Shown: positions 18,224 to 28,314, counted from the stretch's first letter. The stretch: 64,000 nt of DNA from JABDMH01 sp965223165 (GCA_965223165.1 CBDCVQ010000020.1:248001-312000), one strand, 5' to 3'. Numbers and translations: made by a program. The notes: generated by a model not told the origin, from the sequence alone.

Positions 18224-21200
18224 CTAATCCAGCGCTAGGATTCGCTTTAGCAGCTCGTATTCGACCCCTGAGAATTTTTTGGGGTCCTGTGTCTCGAGTG
18301 CCCGGATGGATTGAGCATCTCCGGTCAAGGCCGCCTCGATCCAACTGCCCACCGAGGAGGGAGTTTCATCTGTAAACAATTCGGCATCATCCGATCGGGC
18401 ATTTTGCCGCAGGACCCGAAGGGGCAGCACGTTGTCGATATCCCGTCGCTTGAGCTGTGTTGTATTGTCAATCAACTCGCTTTCGGCCTGCCGGTGCCCC
18501 TTCTTGTTCTTGGCCTTCTTGTGGATCACGGCCAGCAGGTAGTGCATGCGACGGAGATCGGGATGGTAGGGACTACCTACGCCCAGATTTTCCGGCCAGG
18601 TCTTGGCTGCCTCCAGGGTTGCCACGGCATCGTCGTATCGGCTTTTCTCGATCGCGTCCAGCGCAGCGCCCAGGTGCGCCTGTTCCCATAGCCTGCGGCC
18701 GGCGTAAGCTCCTTCGAAGGGCAGTACCCTTAAGCCCGACAAAACATCAATGGCCGCCTCGTAATTTTTAGCTGAGACAAGACTTCTGGCATGGGCCATC
18801 CCGATGGCATAGTTGTCCGGCATCTGGTCATAAGCTTCTGCCGAAGCCAGCAGGGCCTGCTCGGGATCTGGGTGCTTTTGCCAGTATCCGATCAATGCCA
18901 GCCACGATCGCCAGGACGTCTTGTCAAGCAGGACCGCATGCTGCAGATCGGGCAGCGGATCGTCCTCCCCCACCCGCTCCTTCAACAGGGCTCGCGTCAG
19001 GAAGACAGGCGCAAATCTGATCTCCTGCCCGATGCCTTCCATGAGATCAAGGGCCTCGTGAAACCGGCCGACTCCACCCATGGCGAGGGCCTCATAATAG
19101 TCGATGTGCCAATCCGTAGACGCACCTTGCGCCCAGGAAAGCACTTTAAAAGTCTCCTGCCGGTAGGGGAAGATCAGATCTGGCGAAGCGGTTTCGACCT
19201 TGGCCAAATAGTCTTGGGCATCTCCTCCTGGGGTGTCCTTGATCAGGTAGGCAATCCATAGGTCGATAAGGGGATGTTCTGGCGCTAGATGAAGCACCTC
19301 CAAGGCGTCCTGATCCCGCCCAACGGCATGATAGTAGAGCGCCAACTCCAGCATGGTCTGATAAGACAGTTCGCTGCGATGGGACGCCGCCACCGCCTTC
19401 TTGTCGGCCTCGGCGCCGCTCGTCAAAAACCCTTCCATGAAGACGAAATGGTTGAGTGGATCGAGCGTCCGGATGGCATCACGCTGACGTGCTGCCGCAT
19501 AGGCATTGCCGGTGACTCTGCCGATCAAGGCAAGGAGCTGCCGCGCCCCCATATGAAAACGGTTGAAATCCAAGGCATTGCGGGCATAGCGGTTGGCCTG
19601 AGCGTAGCGGTCTTGGATAAAGTAAATCTCCGCCATCTGGGCATACGCATCTGCCTTGAACGCCAGTGATCTGGCTGCCCAACCCAAACACTCCAAGGCA
19701 TTGAGATGATCGCCCAACCCCCGATAGATCGCTGCGGTCGTGTGATTGGTGGCCGGATCGTAGGTATCCAGGCGAAGGGCTTGCTGCGCAAACTGCAAGG
19801 CCTCCTTATACCTAGCTGATCTCATGAGCAGATCTGCTTTTGCCCGTAGCGCCCCCAGATGGATGGGATCCGCCGCCAAGCACTCATCGATCGCCGCTTC
19901 TGCTCGCTTATAGTTGCGCAATTTGATGAGTTCGAGCGCGCGCCGATACGTGCGGTCCAACGATGCCGCATACGCTTCCGGAGAGGCCTGCTCTACAAAA
20001 GGGCGGGCGATTTCCTTGACTTTTGAGACATCATACACGAGATCCATCCCCTGGATGCGCACTTGCCAACGGTTGCCCTCGGGTTTGCTGACCGTGTCCA
20101 GATGAACCTCCATGGGTGCCAGCACCAGTGCTGTGGAAGCCACCACCTCGCCCTCGCACAAGATCTCTAGGGTGCCCGAGCTTTGCTCCAGCGCATTCAC
20201 CCCGATGATCAACTGATCGTCTTGCTGCTGCACATGGAGTACCCCCTTGGGGCTCACTTCGCTCAAGCCACCGATCCGCTTGACCGGAAACCACAGTTCT
20301 CGCCAAATATCGGCCCGACCTGGGTCAAACACCCCTTCGGTGATCGGATTCTGATTGCGCCCTTGCGAGTATTGATTAAGCAGGCGTCCTGCCTGAAACT
20401 CAATGTATTGTCCATCCGTATCTGTGAGCAGATCCTCCCAGATGCCGCCAGATCGGGATTGGGCCCAAAGCCATAGCTTTTGTCCCGGAATCTCCTCATA
20501 GGGAGCCCAGTGACCAAAACCAAAATCCCGCTCATGGTAGTAGCCGCCAAAGAAATCATCATAGACCCCCACTACGTGGTAGGACTTGGCTGGTCCAAAA
20601 TCATTTTCATCGTATCGTGCCAAGTTTCGGCCTTCCGTATCATACGGCCAGGGATGGGCCTTGCCCGGATGATCCAGGTACGCATTGCCAGGGCAGTAGA
20701 ACTCGAGATCATCGCTGGCCACGGCAGCGCCCGTCATCCAGTTGTAGTACGCTTGACTGGCATGCGTAGGATTGTACCAGTTGACCCGCGTTTCAAAATA
20801 GGCCTTGTCGGGGGCCAGGCGGATCTCGACCCTCCACTGCGTACGTGAGGGCAGATCCACATTTCCTACAATACAGCTGACACTGCCATCCTCATTCTCC
20901 ATGGTCACATAGTCCACCGGTGTGGCCGTCGACGGATGATGGCCGATGATCCCAAAATTGAATTCGATCCCCCCGGAGGTCCAGGGGCCCCGCATCGAGA
21001 TGTTGCGAAACTTCATCACCTCGTTGCGATAGATAAACTCCTCACCGGTCGACTTTTCGATGGCACCCCATACCTTGCCGCCCACCTCAGGGAGCACGTA
21101 GACCGCGATATACTCATTTTCGAGGGTCACTACCTTCCACTCGCGATCCACGGGCTCATGGGTATATCCTTCATACTTGTGGTAAGGATAGATCTTCACA

Positions 21201-21361
21201 TCACTGAAGTAGATCGGCACGGGATCGGGATCCGAGAATTCATACGTCTTAAAGGTCCGCCATGACTCGTGTACGGTGGCCGACGGTTGCGCCGAAGCCA
21301 AATGGACCGACAGGCTGATGGCGGCCAGGCAAACCGCCTTGCTCAGTTGCGTGACATGCAT
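18224..21361 (-). CDS. Exported DUF5107 / TPR-repeat protein
   Basis: The Met at 21361 gives 1045 residues with a signal peptide ending ASA near residue 24. The N-terminal half (about 35-380) matches DUF5107, with EVGGKVWGAIEKSTGEE, GPWTSGGIEFNFG and GHHPSTATPVDY, a fold akin to aldose-epimerase or glycan-binding beta-sandwiches. From about 470 to 800 it has TPR-like helical pairs, for example AAIDECLAADPIHLGALRAK. DUF5107-TPR proteins are common in polysaccharide-degrading Bacteroidota, but no reaction is established to my knowledge. The GC-rich gene is transcribed alone, with a hexanucleotide repeat tract just upstream that probably lies in its promoter region. Extracytoplasmic location is predicted. 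Confidence 0.82.
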   Translation of the reverse strand: MHVTQLSKAVCLAAISLSVHLASAQPSATVHESWRTFKTYEFSDPDPVPIYFSDVKIYPYHKYEGYTHEPVDREWKVVTLENEYIAVYVLPEVGGKVWGAIEKSTGEEFIYRNEVMKFRNISMRGPWTSGGIEFNFGIIGHHPSTATPVDYVTMENEDGSVSCIVGNVDLPSRTQWRVEIRLAPDKAYFETRVNWYNPTHASQAYYNWMTGAAVASDDLEFYCPGNAYLDHPGKAHPWPYDTEGRNLARYDENDFGPAKSYHVVGVYDDFFGGYYHERDFGFGHWAPYEEIPGQKLWLWAQSRSGGIWEDLLTDTDGQYIEFQAGRLLNQYSQGRNQNPITEGVFDPGRADIWRELWFPVKRIGGLSEVSPKGVLHVQQQDDQLIIGVNALEQSSGTLEILCEGEVVASTALVLAPMEVHLDTVSKPEGNRWQVRIQGMDLVYDVSKVKEIARPFVEQASPEAYAASLDRTYRRALELIKLRNYKRAEAAIDECLAADPIHLGALRAKADLLMRSARYKEALQFAQQALRLDTYDPATNHTTAAIYRGLGDHLNALECLGWAARSLAFKADAYAQMAEIYFIQDRYAQANRYARNALDFNRFHMGARQLLALIGRVTGNAYAAARQRDAIRTLDPLNHFVFMEGFLTSGAEADKKAVAASHRSELSYQTMLELALYYHAVGRDQDALEVLHLAPEHPLIDLWIAYLIKDTPGGDAQDYLAKVETASPDLIFPYRQETFKVLSWAQGASTDWHIDYYEALAMGGVGRFHEALDLMEGIGQEIRFAPVFLTRALLKERVGEDDPLPDLQHAVLLDKTSWRSWLALIGYWQKHPDPEQALLASAEAYDQMPDNYAIGMAHARSLVSAKNYEAAIDVLSGLRVLPFEGAYAGRRLWEQAHLGAALDAIEKSRYDDAVATLEAAKTWPENLGVGSPYHPDLRRMHYLLAVIHKKAKNKKGHRQAESELIDNTTQLKRRDIDNVLPLRVLRQNARSDDAELFTDETPSSVGSWIEAALTGDAQSIRALETQDPKKFSGVEYELLKRILALD

Positions 21362-21407
21362 TAGATGGGAGCTTTGATTCCTCCGCTGAAGATAGGGCAA
21401 TTAGCGT

Positions 21408-21576
21408 TTCAATGGCAATGACAATGGCAATGACAATTTCAATGACAATGGCAATTTCAATGGCAATTTCAATGGCAATGACAATTTCAATGACAATGAC
21501 AATTTCAATGGCAATTTCAATGGCAATGGCAATGGCAATTTCAATGGCAATGGCAATGGCAATTTCAATGGCAATG
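21408..21576. repeat. Hexanucleotide tandem tract (AATNNC)n
   Basis: About 28 copies of six-base units AATGGC, AATGAC and AATTTC in irregular order fill this stretch, starting 47 bp upstream of the DUF5107 gene start. It yields low-complexity Leu/Pro/Lys reading frames that are not genes. The tract is a candidate for slipped-strand length variation affecting the downstream promoter. Confidence 0.85.
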
Positions 21577-21618
21577 TGAGGGACTTGCCAATCAATGCGA
21601 GGACAGGATCTCTTGCAC

Positions 21619-22743
21619 CTAATCTACTTTTAGGCGCCAGCCCAGGGCAAGCATGATGGCAAACAGGATGAGAATGAAGCCGTAGGCTACCTGCAGATTT
21701 TGCCAGTCGGCGAGAAGGCCGATGATGGGTGGCCCGATGATAAAGCCACTGTATCCGATAGTGGTAACCATGCCGATACCGGTGCCTGGCGGGATACCCG
21801 GGGTATTGCCGGCACGACTGTAGGCTATGGGTACGATGATCGATAAGCCTAGTCCCGCCAGGAAGAAGCCAATCAGACTCCAGACAGGACCAAGAGCCAG
21901 CACGATGGCCACCACCCCTACCAGCGCGGTCACACTACAGGCCACGATCAGGCGTTTGTCCCCATAACTCATCCGGGCGCCATCGCCCAGCAAACGTCCG
22001 ATCAACATGGCCAAAGAATGAAATACCAGTCCCAGCGGCGCCCAAGCATCATCCACTCGCATGACATCCCGCATATAGCTGGTACTCCACTCCGCCATGG
22101 CCCCCTCCCCTAGCATCGCGCAAAAGGCGACCAGGCCGATGCCGACCAGCACTTTGGCCGGCCAGTTGAATAGTGGACCCCTTACCTGAGAAGCCGGCTT
22201 GTCTCGCACCAAATAGCTCCGCAAATACCACACGGCAACGATCGAAACCAGGGCCATGACCAAGAGATGGACGGCGATGGTACTGCCCAGAGACACAAAC
22301 AGGGTGCCGGTGCCCGCCCCACTAAACATGCCCAAGCTCCAGATACCGTGAAATGAGGCCATGATCGACTTGCCCAGCCCCTTTTCTACGACCACCGCCT
22401 GCGCATTCATGGCCACATCGGTGATGCCGCTCGACGCACCCAGGAAAAAGAACGCCACCACCAGCAGACCATAGACGGGCAACTGGGCAAACGTACCGAC
22501 CAAGAGACATAGGCTGAACACCGCTGTCAGCGTGACCACACGGCTGCCATAGCGAGCGATGAGACCACCGGTAATAGGCATGGCCAGCAGCGACCCAATG
22601 GCGGAAGCTAACAAGACAAAACCCAGCTGTCGATAGTCGATATGGTATTTGTCCTGGATGTCAGGCAGACGGGCCACGTAATTGGCAAAAAGAAAACCAT
22701 TGACAAAAAATACGGCACTGACGGCCCATCGCGCTTTCTTCAT
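21619..22743 (-). CDS. MFS transporter, YbjJ-like
   Basis: From the Met at 22743 there are 374 residues (MKKARWAVSAVFFVNGFLFA) and about 12 hydrophobic segments. ANYVARLPDIQDKY, then GLIARYGSRVV (MFS loop 2-3), and GASSGITDVAMNAQAVVVEK are features of the YbjJ/fucose-permease-like branch of the major facilitator superfamily, many of whose members take up sugars. It ends 43 bp before the hexanucleotide tract and follows the T9SS hydrolase in the same direction after a 119-bp gap containing a hairpin, so it may be a separate unit. Substrate unknown. Confidence 0.85.
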   Translation of the reverse strand: MKKARWAVSAVFFVNGFLFANYVARLPDIQDKYHIDYRQLGFVLLASAIGSLLAMPITGGLIARYGSRVVTLTAVFSLCLLVGTFAQLPVYGLLVVAFFFLGASSGITDVAMNAQAVVVEKGLGKSIMASFHGIWSLGMFSGAGTGTLFVSLGSTIAVHLLVMALVSIVAVWYLRSYLVRDKPASQVRGPLFNWPAKVLVGIGLVAFCAMLGEGAMAEWSTSYMRDVMRVDDAWAPLGLVFHSLAMLIGRLLGDGARMSYGDKRLIVACSVTALVGVVAIVLALGPVWSLIGFFLAGLGLSIIVPIAYSRAGNTPGIPPGTGIGMVTTIGYSGFIIGPPIIGLLADWQNLQVAYGFILILFAIMLALGWRLKVD

Positions 22744-22801
22744 AGAGGGTGTCTGGAGCAATCTGCTGACAAAAAAAGAACGGAATATAGGTGAAATGAA
22801 A

Positions 22802-22840
22802 AAGTACGGAGATGGGGCGGCTCCGTACTTCTCCGTACTT
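22802..22840. terminator. Hairpin with two alternative right arms
   Basis: AAGTACGGAG (22802-22811) is complementary to CTCCGTACTT at 22821-22830 and equally to a directly repeated copy at 22831-22840. It lies just downstream of the T9SS hydrolase gene (minus strand). On the minus strand only a short T-rich stretch follows, so it may be a terminator, an RNA-stability hairpin or a small repeat; the choice is uncertain. Confidence 0.4.
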
Positions 22841-22862
22841 CTATGATCTTTGGATGATCGGC

Positions 22863-24449
22863 TTAATTGCCTACCACAATCTTCTGCGACACCACACCCT
22901 GGTCAAATGACAGGCGACTGACGTAGAAGCCCGGGCCAAATGGCCGAAGATCCAAGGTCGTCTGCTGTCCCAACGCCCGGTGTCGGCTCATGAGCAGTTT
23001 ACCAGCCATATCATACAACTCCAAGGTCATGATCTCCTCATTGGCCCTAAATGACACGACATCTCTTGTGGGATTAGGAAATATGGTCAAACCTACCGCT
23101 TCCTTGCTCAACTGGGGCGCCTGAGTACTGGTCTGCTCGGCAAAGGCAGCCATGAGACGAGGCACAATATACCGCTGCAGGGTGTCGATCATGGCTCGAG
23201 AAATGGCCGGATCGTTGGGATTGCCCTCGCCTGTGTTATACTCACATATCTTTTGTGCCGACGGCGGATTTAGCCCGGCAAAGTCCCAGGTAAAGGCAAA
23301 GGTGGCTTCGTCATACCAATTCCAAGGATAGGCATTGCCACCCCAACTGACGGACGGTGCACCGGCGCTATTGTCACATTGAATGGACGTATCCAAGGTA
23401 AAGGGCCGATAAAGGTAGATCCCCTCCAGGCCACCGGAGCGTTCGAGCGCAATTTGGGTCAATGGATCTTCAAAATTTGCCTCGATAAATGGATCGTTGA
23501 TCCCCAATTCATTGGCCCGGTGCGCGATTGTATCGGGGAAGGCACCTTCCGCAATAATGATGCTGCCTCCCACACCGATCGTCACGTCGCGAATACCTGC
23601 ATTGGAAAATTTATCTTCGGGCATCAGCACGATGACCGGAGGAGACTCCGCTGTCAACCACTCAAACTCTCCCAAACCACCCTCGAAAGTAATCACGGCA
23701 CTCACGTCCGAGGAATAGCCGACATGGTTCGGAATATTTAGGAAGGCTTCGTTAAGCCCATAGGGATCACCATGCACCTCTTCAATCAGGAATGGTGTCG
23801 GAGGTTGCGTTGAGAAGTCGAGAAATTTCGGCTGCAAGCTCTGCTCGTAGTTGGTCAGGCAACCCACATTCACTGCTGCGTATCCTGCAGCGTCCATGCC
23901 ACCAACGGCAATCCTACTTGTATCCACCGAGAACGAGTTACCATTCTCAGCTGCCTCTCTGCGAAAGAATCGAACGGCAGTCCGCAGATCTTGAGTAATG
24001 CGATATACCGCCTGCAAGACAGTTTCCTTAATCACCTTGTCTTGCGGACTGAGTGGGTTCCAACCCAGACGATAATCCACGGAGGCCGCTACAAATCCCC
24101 TCCTTGCATAGTCCATGCACATCTCTACAACCGCGCTATCTTTCCGGCTTCCATAAGGCGATTGATTAACGATCGGTGGAAGAAAGTCACCCCGATGGGC
24201 CAAGATCACGAGAGGTCGTTGCGACAGAGTATCTCCCGCCGGCTCATACACGTCCATTAAGAGATCCTCCGGTGCAGGATCCATCTCAAATAACACAGGA
24301 AGAATACTAATATTATTCCCATAGACGACACCCTCAGTCACGTTGACTTCGTCGAAGACCTTGTCCAGATACCGCTCTTGTGCGATCGCCGTCATCGACA
24401 GTGTCGCGATGCACGCCCCGGTCAAAATGTTTTGTAAAAATTTATTCAT
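22863..24449 (-). CDS. T9SS-exported alpha/beta-hydrolase-like protein with altered nucleophile site
   Basis: A 528-residue protein with a signal peptide (about 1-23), an alpha/beta-hydrolase region (about 60-330) and a C-terminal type IX secretion sorting domain (last ~80 residues: IFPNPTRDVVSF, LYDMAGKLL, GFYVSRL, KIVVGN). The fold markers are LVILAHRGDF (oxyanion region near 85) and SVDYRLGW (125-130). Where lipases have GGxSxGG the sequence reads AVGGMDAAGY, with Asp186 at the expected Ser position. It may be a degenerate, non-hydrolytic member or use a different residue. It follows the TonB receptor by 18 bp, so the two are one operon, perhaps handling a shared ligand on the outer surface. 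Confidence 0.82.
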   Translation of the reverse strand: MNKFLQNILTGACIATLSMTAIAQERYLDKVFDEVNVTEGVVYGNNISILPVLFEMDPAPEDLLMDVYEPAGDTLSQRPLVILAHRGDFLPPIVNQSPYGSRKDSAVVEMCMDYARRGFVAASVDYRLGWNPLSPQDKVIKETVLQAVYRITQDLRTAVRFFRREAAENGNSFSVDTSRIAVGGMDAAGYAAVNVGCLTNYEQSLQPKFLDFSTQPPTPFLIEEVHGDPYGLNEAFLNIPNHVGYSSDVSAVITFEGGLGEFEWLTAESPPVIVLMPEDKFSNAGIRDVTIGVGGSIIIAEGAFPDTIAHRANELGINDPFIEANFEDPLTQIALERSGGLEGIYLYRPFTLDTSIQCDNSAGAPSVSWGGNAYPWNWYDEATFAFTWDFAGLNPPSAQKICEYNTGEGNPNDPAISRAMIDTLQRYIVPRLMAAFAEQTSTQAPQLSKEAVGLTIFPNPTRDVVSFRANEEIMTLELYDMAGKLLMSRHRALGQQTTLDLRPFGPGFYVSRLSFDQGVVSQKIVVGN

Positions 24450-24467
24450 GTGAAATAGGTTATGATG

Positions 24468-27215
24468 CTAATATGAAGAATAATGCCAAGATAAAAATAC
24501 AAATCGGCCCACCGCCGGACCTCCATACAAGCCATTCTGCTGACGATTAAGGAGGTTCGATCCACTAACTTTCAAGGTGCTTCTCAACTTGGGAAATCGC
24601 TTACTGATTTGTCCATTGAGATGATACTGGGCGGGAATGCGGCCGGAAAACTGAGGGGAGCTTTCAAATTTGTAGCCCTCCACCCAGCGAAAATTGAATC
24701 CTACATCCATGTGCCTTACACCTGCAATGGTTAGGTCACCCACTTGAAAGCCCAAATTGACCTTGTGCTCGGGTGTATTGTAGGCCGGTATCAGCGGATC
24801 ATCGCTGTCGATAAATATTTTGTTCCAAGAATAATTGGCTCTAATCCCGGAGTTTTCTCCGGTAAATAAAGTCAGCGCGGTAGAAAATCCCGTCGTATAG
24901 GTAATGTCCTTGGCATTGGCCGCAAATCGAAAAATATTGGGTTGCCCGGGAAACCCCATAAAGAAGGGTACGTCCAGACCGATCTTATAACCAATGAAGT
25001 CCTCGTACCTATTTAGATACAGTGCACTTTTTACATCAACAAACTCAAAGAACAATCCCGAGTAGGCCAATTCCAACGCCAGTGCCTCTTCCGGCTTGAC
25101 CGGGGGCTCGTCAAAATACTCCAGCAAGGACGCGTCCAAACCATTGTCCAAATAGTCCTCAAAAGACTTGAGTGAAATCAGATTCGTATAACCCGTGGTA
25201 TTGCCTAGCAACAGGGCTGATCCTACCCGAAAAAAATAATACTGGTCAATCAAAGTCGGATTCCTTAGTGCCGAGGACACCGAAAATCGAATGGACTGCA
25301 CCGGATCAATAATGTATTGAAAAGAGACAGCCGGGCTAAATAGTAGGTCGTAGTTCTGATGCTTGTCCAGCCTGGCCGCAAAATCAATCTTAAAGCGGCT
25401 GGCAAATGTTCGTTCGATACCGGCATAGAGGCCATATTCGTACGTGCGGATGGAGGTCCCGGAAGTATCCGAAAAAATGGTTCCTTCAGAATACGGATGG
25501 TACCGTCGATAATTTCCGCCCAGCGTGATGGCATCCGCAAATTTGGGCAGGATGCGGTACTGGGCATGCATATCATAGAGCTTTGACTCGTCGACATATT
25601 TTGTCCCACCTTCGGATACCTTGGTATTGATGATGTCGTCAAAGACCAGATCAAATTCAGGGGTGCCAGGTACCAGGTACCCGCCGTCTTGGGATGCTCG
25701 GGCACGCTTGTGCCACTCTCTGATCATATCCACATTCTGGTCCAATACCATCTGCGCCCCATCAAAGTCATAGTAGAAGTCCGGCGCCGGTCCGATCTCC
25801 GGAAAGCCCGGGAGCTCTTTGACCATGGGATTGATATTGGAAAACCAGTGATTCTTGTACCCATTGAGCCATTCTCCGTCACCGCGCCAACGGCTTTGCA
25901 GCTTACTGGCAGTAGAGACGATATCATAGGTATCTCCGGCATTCTCACCGGTCATAAACATGCGGAGGAAGAACCGGTCCTTTTTCTTGATCTCCAGCTT
26001 GGGCTGGTAAGCAAAAACATCATTTAGACTGAGTCGATTATCCAATTGCATCACGGTGGTACCGCGTCCATAGTTTCCCGTGGTTACGATTTCCCAGTCT
26101 TTGCCAAAGCGATAAAACAGGCCAGCGCTCGTCTTGAAGTTGTAGCTGTCGTAGTTGGCCAGGTCCTCCTCCCAGTATCCGGTCCGATAAAAACGCCACA
26201 AGCCGGGGTGGCGAAATTGCTCAAATAGCGACGTATAATTTCCTTGCGCTTCATCTCCATACCGATTGACTGCATCGTAACCGCCCGGATTATCGGCGTA
26301 AATACTGTCTGCCAGCGCACCAAAAGAAGGATTGGCATTGTCCGCTACCCAATCGTAAACCGTGGTATAGGTCATATTTAGCTTCACGCCCAGACGCTCC
26401 CGGTCCTGCTTGTCTTTGAAGGCGTGAGCCCAACGCAAAGAGGCTTCTCTATAGGATCTTTCACCGTATTTGACCTGTGCTTCCAGCCCTTGGTAGTCGA
26501 AGGGATTCTTCGTGCGCATATTGATCACCCCATTGAATGCTCCCGGTCCGAAATAGGCTGAGCTGGCTCCAATGACCAAGTCAACCCCTTGCACGTCCAA
26601 TTCCGGCAGGCCCAAGAAATTGCCCAGGGGATAGTTTAGGCCGGGCGAAGCATTGTCCACGCCGTCAATCAACTGAAGCGACCGCACAGGTGTACTGCTG
26701 TTGAATCCGCGGGTATTGATCACCTTCACGCCAAAGCTGACGGTCAGCAGATCCGTCTCGCGCATGGTCGCCAGGACATCATAGAAGCTGGCTTCGGAGT
26801 TTCGCTCAATCTCGGCCAGGCCGAGTGACTCCACCGTGAGGGATAGCTCCTGCTTCAGGCGGGATCCTTCGCCGCGCACCTCCACTTGTTGGAGTGCCAA
26901 TTGTTGCTGTTCCATGCCAAATTGGATAGCCGTGGACAGGTCCGTCACTTCCACCTGACGTGCGGTGTATCCCAAGTAGGTCAACTCTACGGTAAAGGGT
27001 GGTGCCGGCACATCTGCCAGTTGCAGCGTTCCGTCCAACTCGGTGCAAACACCCAGGTTGGTACCCACGACATTTAGGCAAGCGCCAATCAACGGCTCCT
27101 GGTTGTCGATGTCAATGATCGAACCGGTCAATACTCGCTGTGCTGTTAGCGCACTGGGCACCGCACATAGGATGCAAAGGCACAGCATCTTGGAAGGCAA
27201 GTTCTGGAGCAACAC
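24468..27215 (-). CDS. TonB-dependent outer-membrane receptor
   Basis: A 915-residue receptor. A signal peptide (about 1-25, ending LTA) precedes a carboxypeptidase-regulatory-like domain (RVLTGSIIDIDNQEPLIGAC to about 105), a plug domain (about 120-240, with NTRGFNSSTPVRSLQLIDG and INMRTKNP) and a beta-barrel ending in an aromatic residue pattern. The N-terminal extension and plug are usual for Bacteroidota importers, but no SusD partner is adjacent. It is first in an operon with the T9SS hydrolase-like protein. Substrate is unknown; partner-free receptors of this sort import sugars, peptides, metals or siderophores. Confidence 0.92.
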   Translation of the reverse strand: MLLQNLPSKMLCLCILCAVPSALTAQRVLTGSIIDIDNQEPLIGACLNVVGTNLGVCTELDGTLQLADVPAPPFTVELTYLGYTARQVEVTDLSTAIQFGMEQQQLALQQVEVRGEGSRLKQELSLTVESLGLAEIERNSEASFYDVLATMRETDLLTVSFGVKVINTRGFNSSTPVRSLQLIDGVDNASPGLNYPLGNFLGLPELDVQGVDLVIGASSAYFGPGAFNGVINMRTKNPFDYQGLEAQVKYGERSYREASLRWAHAFKDKQDRERLGVKLNMTYTTVYDWVADNANPSFGALADSIYADNPGGYDAVNRYGDEAQGNYTSLFEQFRHPGLWRFYRTGYWEEDLANYDSYNFKTSAGLFYRFGKDWEIVTTGNYGRGTTVMQLDNRLSLNDVFAYQPKLEIKKKDRFFLRMFMTGENAGDTYDIVSTASKLQSRWRGDGEWLNGYKNHWFSNINPMVKELPGFPEIGPAPDFYYDFDGAQMVLDQNVDMIREWHKRARASQDGGYLVPGTPEFDLVFDDIINTKVSEGGTKYVDESKLYDMHAQYRILPKFADAITLGGNYRRYHPYSEGTIFSDTSGTSIRTYEYGLYAGIERTFASRFKIDFAARLDKHQNYDLLFSPAVSFQYIIDPVQSIRFSVSSALRNPTLIDQYYFFRVGSALLLGNTTGYTNLISLKSFEDYLDNGLDASLLEYFDEPPVKPEEALALELAYSGLFFEFVDVKSALYLNRYEDFIGYKIGLDVPFFMGFPGQPNIFRFAANAKDITYTTGFSTALTLFTGENSGIRANYSWNKIFIDSDDPLIPAYNTPEHKVNLGFQVGDLTIAGVRHMDVGFNFRWVEGYKFESSPQFSGRIPAQYHLNGQISKRFPKLRSTLKVSGSNLLNRQQNGLYGGPAVGRFVFLSWHYSSY

Positions 27216-27345
27216 GGATGATGATATAGGTCGATTTCTACTCAGTTCATTGGTGCTTAGAAGCTTCGATAATACTCAATCTGAGGCGCATTTGCAGCAA
27301 CTTTACTCAACATTTTTGCGCATGTGTTTGACTTTGAGTCATACC

Positions 27346-28314
27346 TCAAGCCCCCACTAAGTAGACTCTTTCGGCGACCGCCTTCTGCACGAATGAGCCC
27401 CAAGTCAGATTTGTCTGGCCAGACTGATGTGCTTCTGCTCGCTCGATCGCCATCTTGGCGGCATGCTCCACCACCCACTCAAAATTGGCTTCACCCACCG
27501 AGGTGATCTCGGCGTCGGGCGCAGGATTGCAAAAGTCAATGGCATAGGGAGTGCCCTCTCTCACGGCAAATTCAACCGTGTTGAAGTCATATCCCAGGGC
27601 ATTGTTGATTTTGAGCACCAGGCGCTTCACTTTTTGAAGGAGGCCAGCCGGGTATTCGGGAGCCTGCTGCAGGTAGCGCTCATGGTGGGGATTGCGCGGC
27701 TCGTAAGGCATGATATGCACATACTTCCCACCGATGACATAACAGCGGAAGTAGTAGTCAAAATCCACATTTTCCTGGAGCATCATCACTAGTCTGCCCG
27801 TTTCTGCGTAGGCGGCAAACAGCTCATTGTAGTCGTGTACCTTGTAGACACTTTTCCAGCCGCCGCCGGCATGTGGTTTCATATAGAGCGGAAATCCACC
27901 CAGATACGCCACCATTTTCTCCCATTCCAGCGGATACTTCAGATTGCGAAATGAGTGCGCACTGGTGTCCTCCGGCATGTCCTTGGAGGGCAGTAAGACG
28001 GTCTTGGGCACCGGCACCTTGATCTTCTCCGCCAGCACATTGTTAAAGAACTTCTCATCCGCGCTCCACCAAAACGGATTGTTGATGACGGCCGTGCCAC
28101 AAGCTGCCGCATTCTTAAGGTACGAGCGATAAAAGGGTACATCCTGGGAGATGCGGTCGATCAGCACCGCGTACCCGCTGGTCCTGGCCTGCATGACCTC
28201 CTTCACGCTGGCCATCTCTGCCTTGATTCCTTTGACCTTTTTGGCATTGACCCTTTCCACAAATGCCGGCGGGAACGAATTTTCTTGACCGAAGAGGATT
28301 CCGATTTTCTTCAA
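27346..28314 (-). CDS. ATP-grasp domain protein (RimK/glutathione-synthase-like)
   Basis: A 322-residue cytoplasmic protein. It begins MKKIGILFGQENSFPPAFV and has the ATP-grasp layout: a pre-grasp strand, PLYMKPHAGGGWKSVYKV (Lys of the ATP-binding loop and a Gly-rich loop, about 187-200), LQENVDFDYYFRCYVIGG in the middle, and EFAVREGTPYAIDFCNPAPD towards the end, supplying metal-binding acidic and Asn residues. Such enzymes join a carboxylate to an amine or thiol using ATP; the substrate cannot be read from sequence. It is monocistronic and divergent from glgB across the 28.4-29.6 kb repeat array. Confidence 0.8.
   Translation of the reverse strand: MKKIGILFGQENSFPPAFVERVNAKKVKGIKAEMASVKEVMQARTSGYAVLIDRISQDVPFYRSYLKNAAACGTAVINNPFWWSADEKFFNNVLAEKIKVPVPKTVLLPSKDMPEDTSAHSFRNLKYPLEWEKMVAYLGGFPLYMKPHAGGGWKSVYKVHDYNELFAAYAETGRLVMMLQENVDFDYYFRCYVIGGKYVHIMPYEPRNPHHERYLQQAPEYPAGLLQKVKRLVLKINNALGYDFNTVEFAVREGTPYAIDFCNPAPDAEITSVGEANFEWVVEHAAKMAIERAEAHQSGQTNLTWGSFVQKAVAERVYLVGA

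Noticed and set aside
21401..21595. Leu/Pro/Lys-rich reading frame
   Set aside because: A by-product of the AATNNC hexamer tract, without a leader or conserved features.
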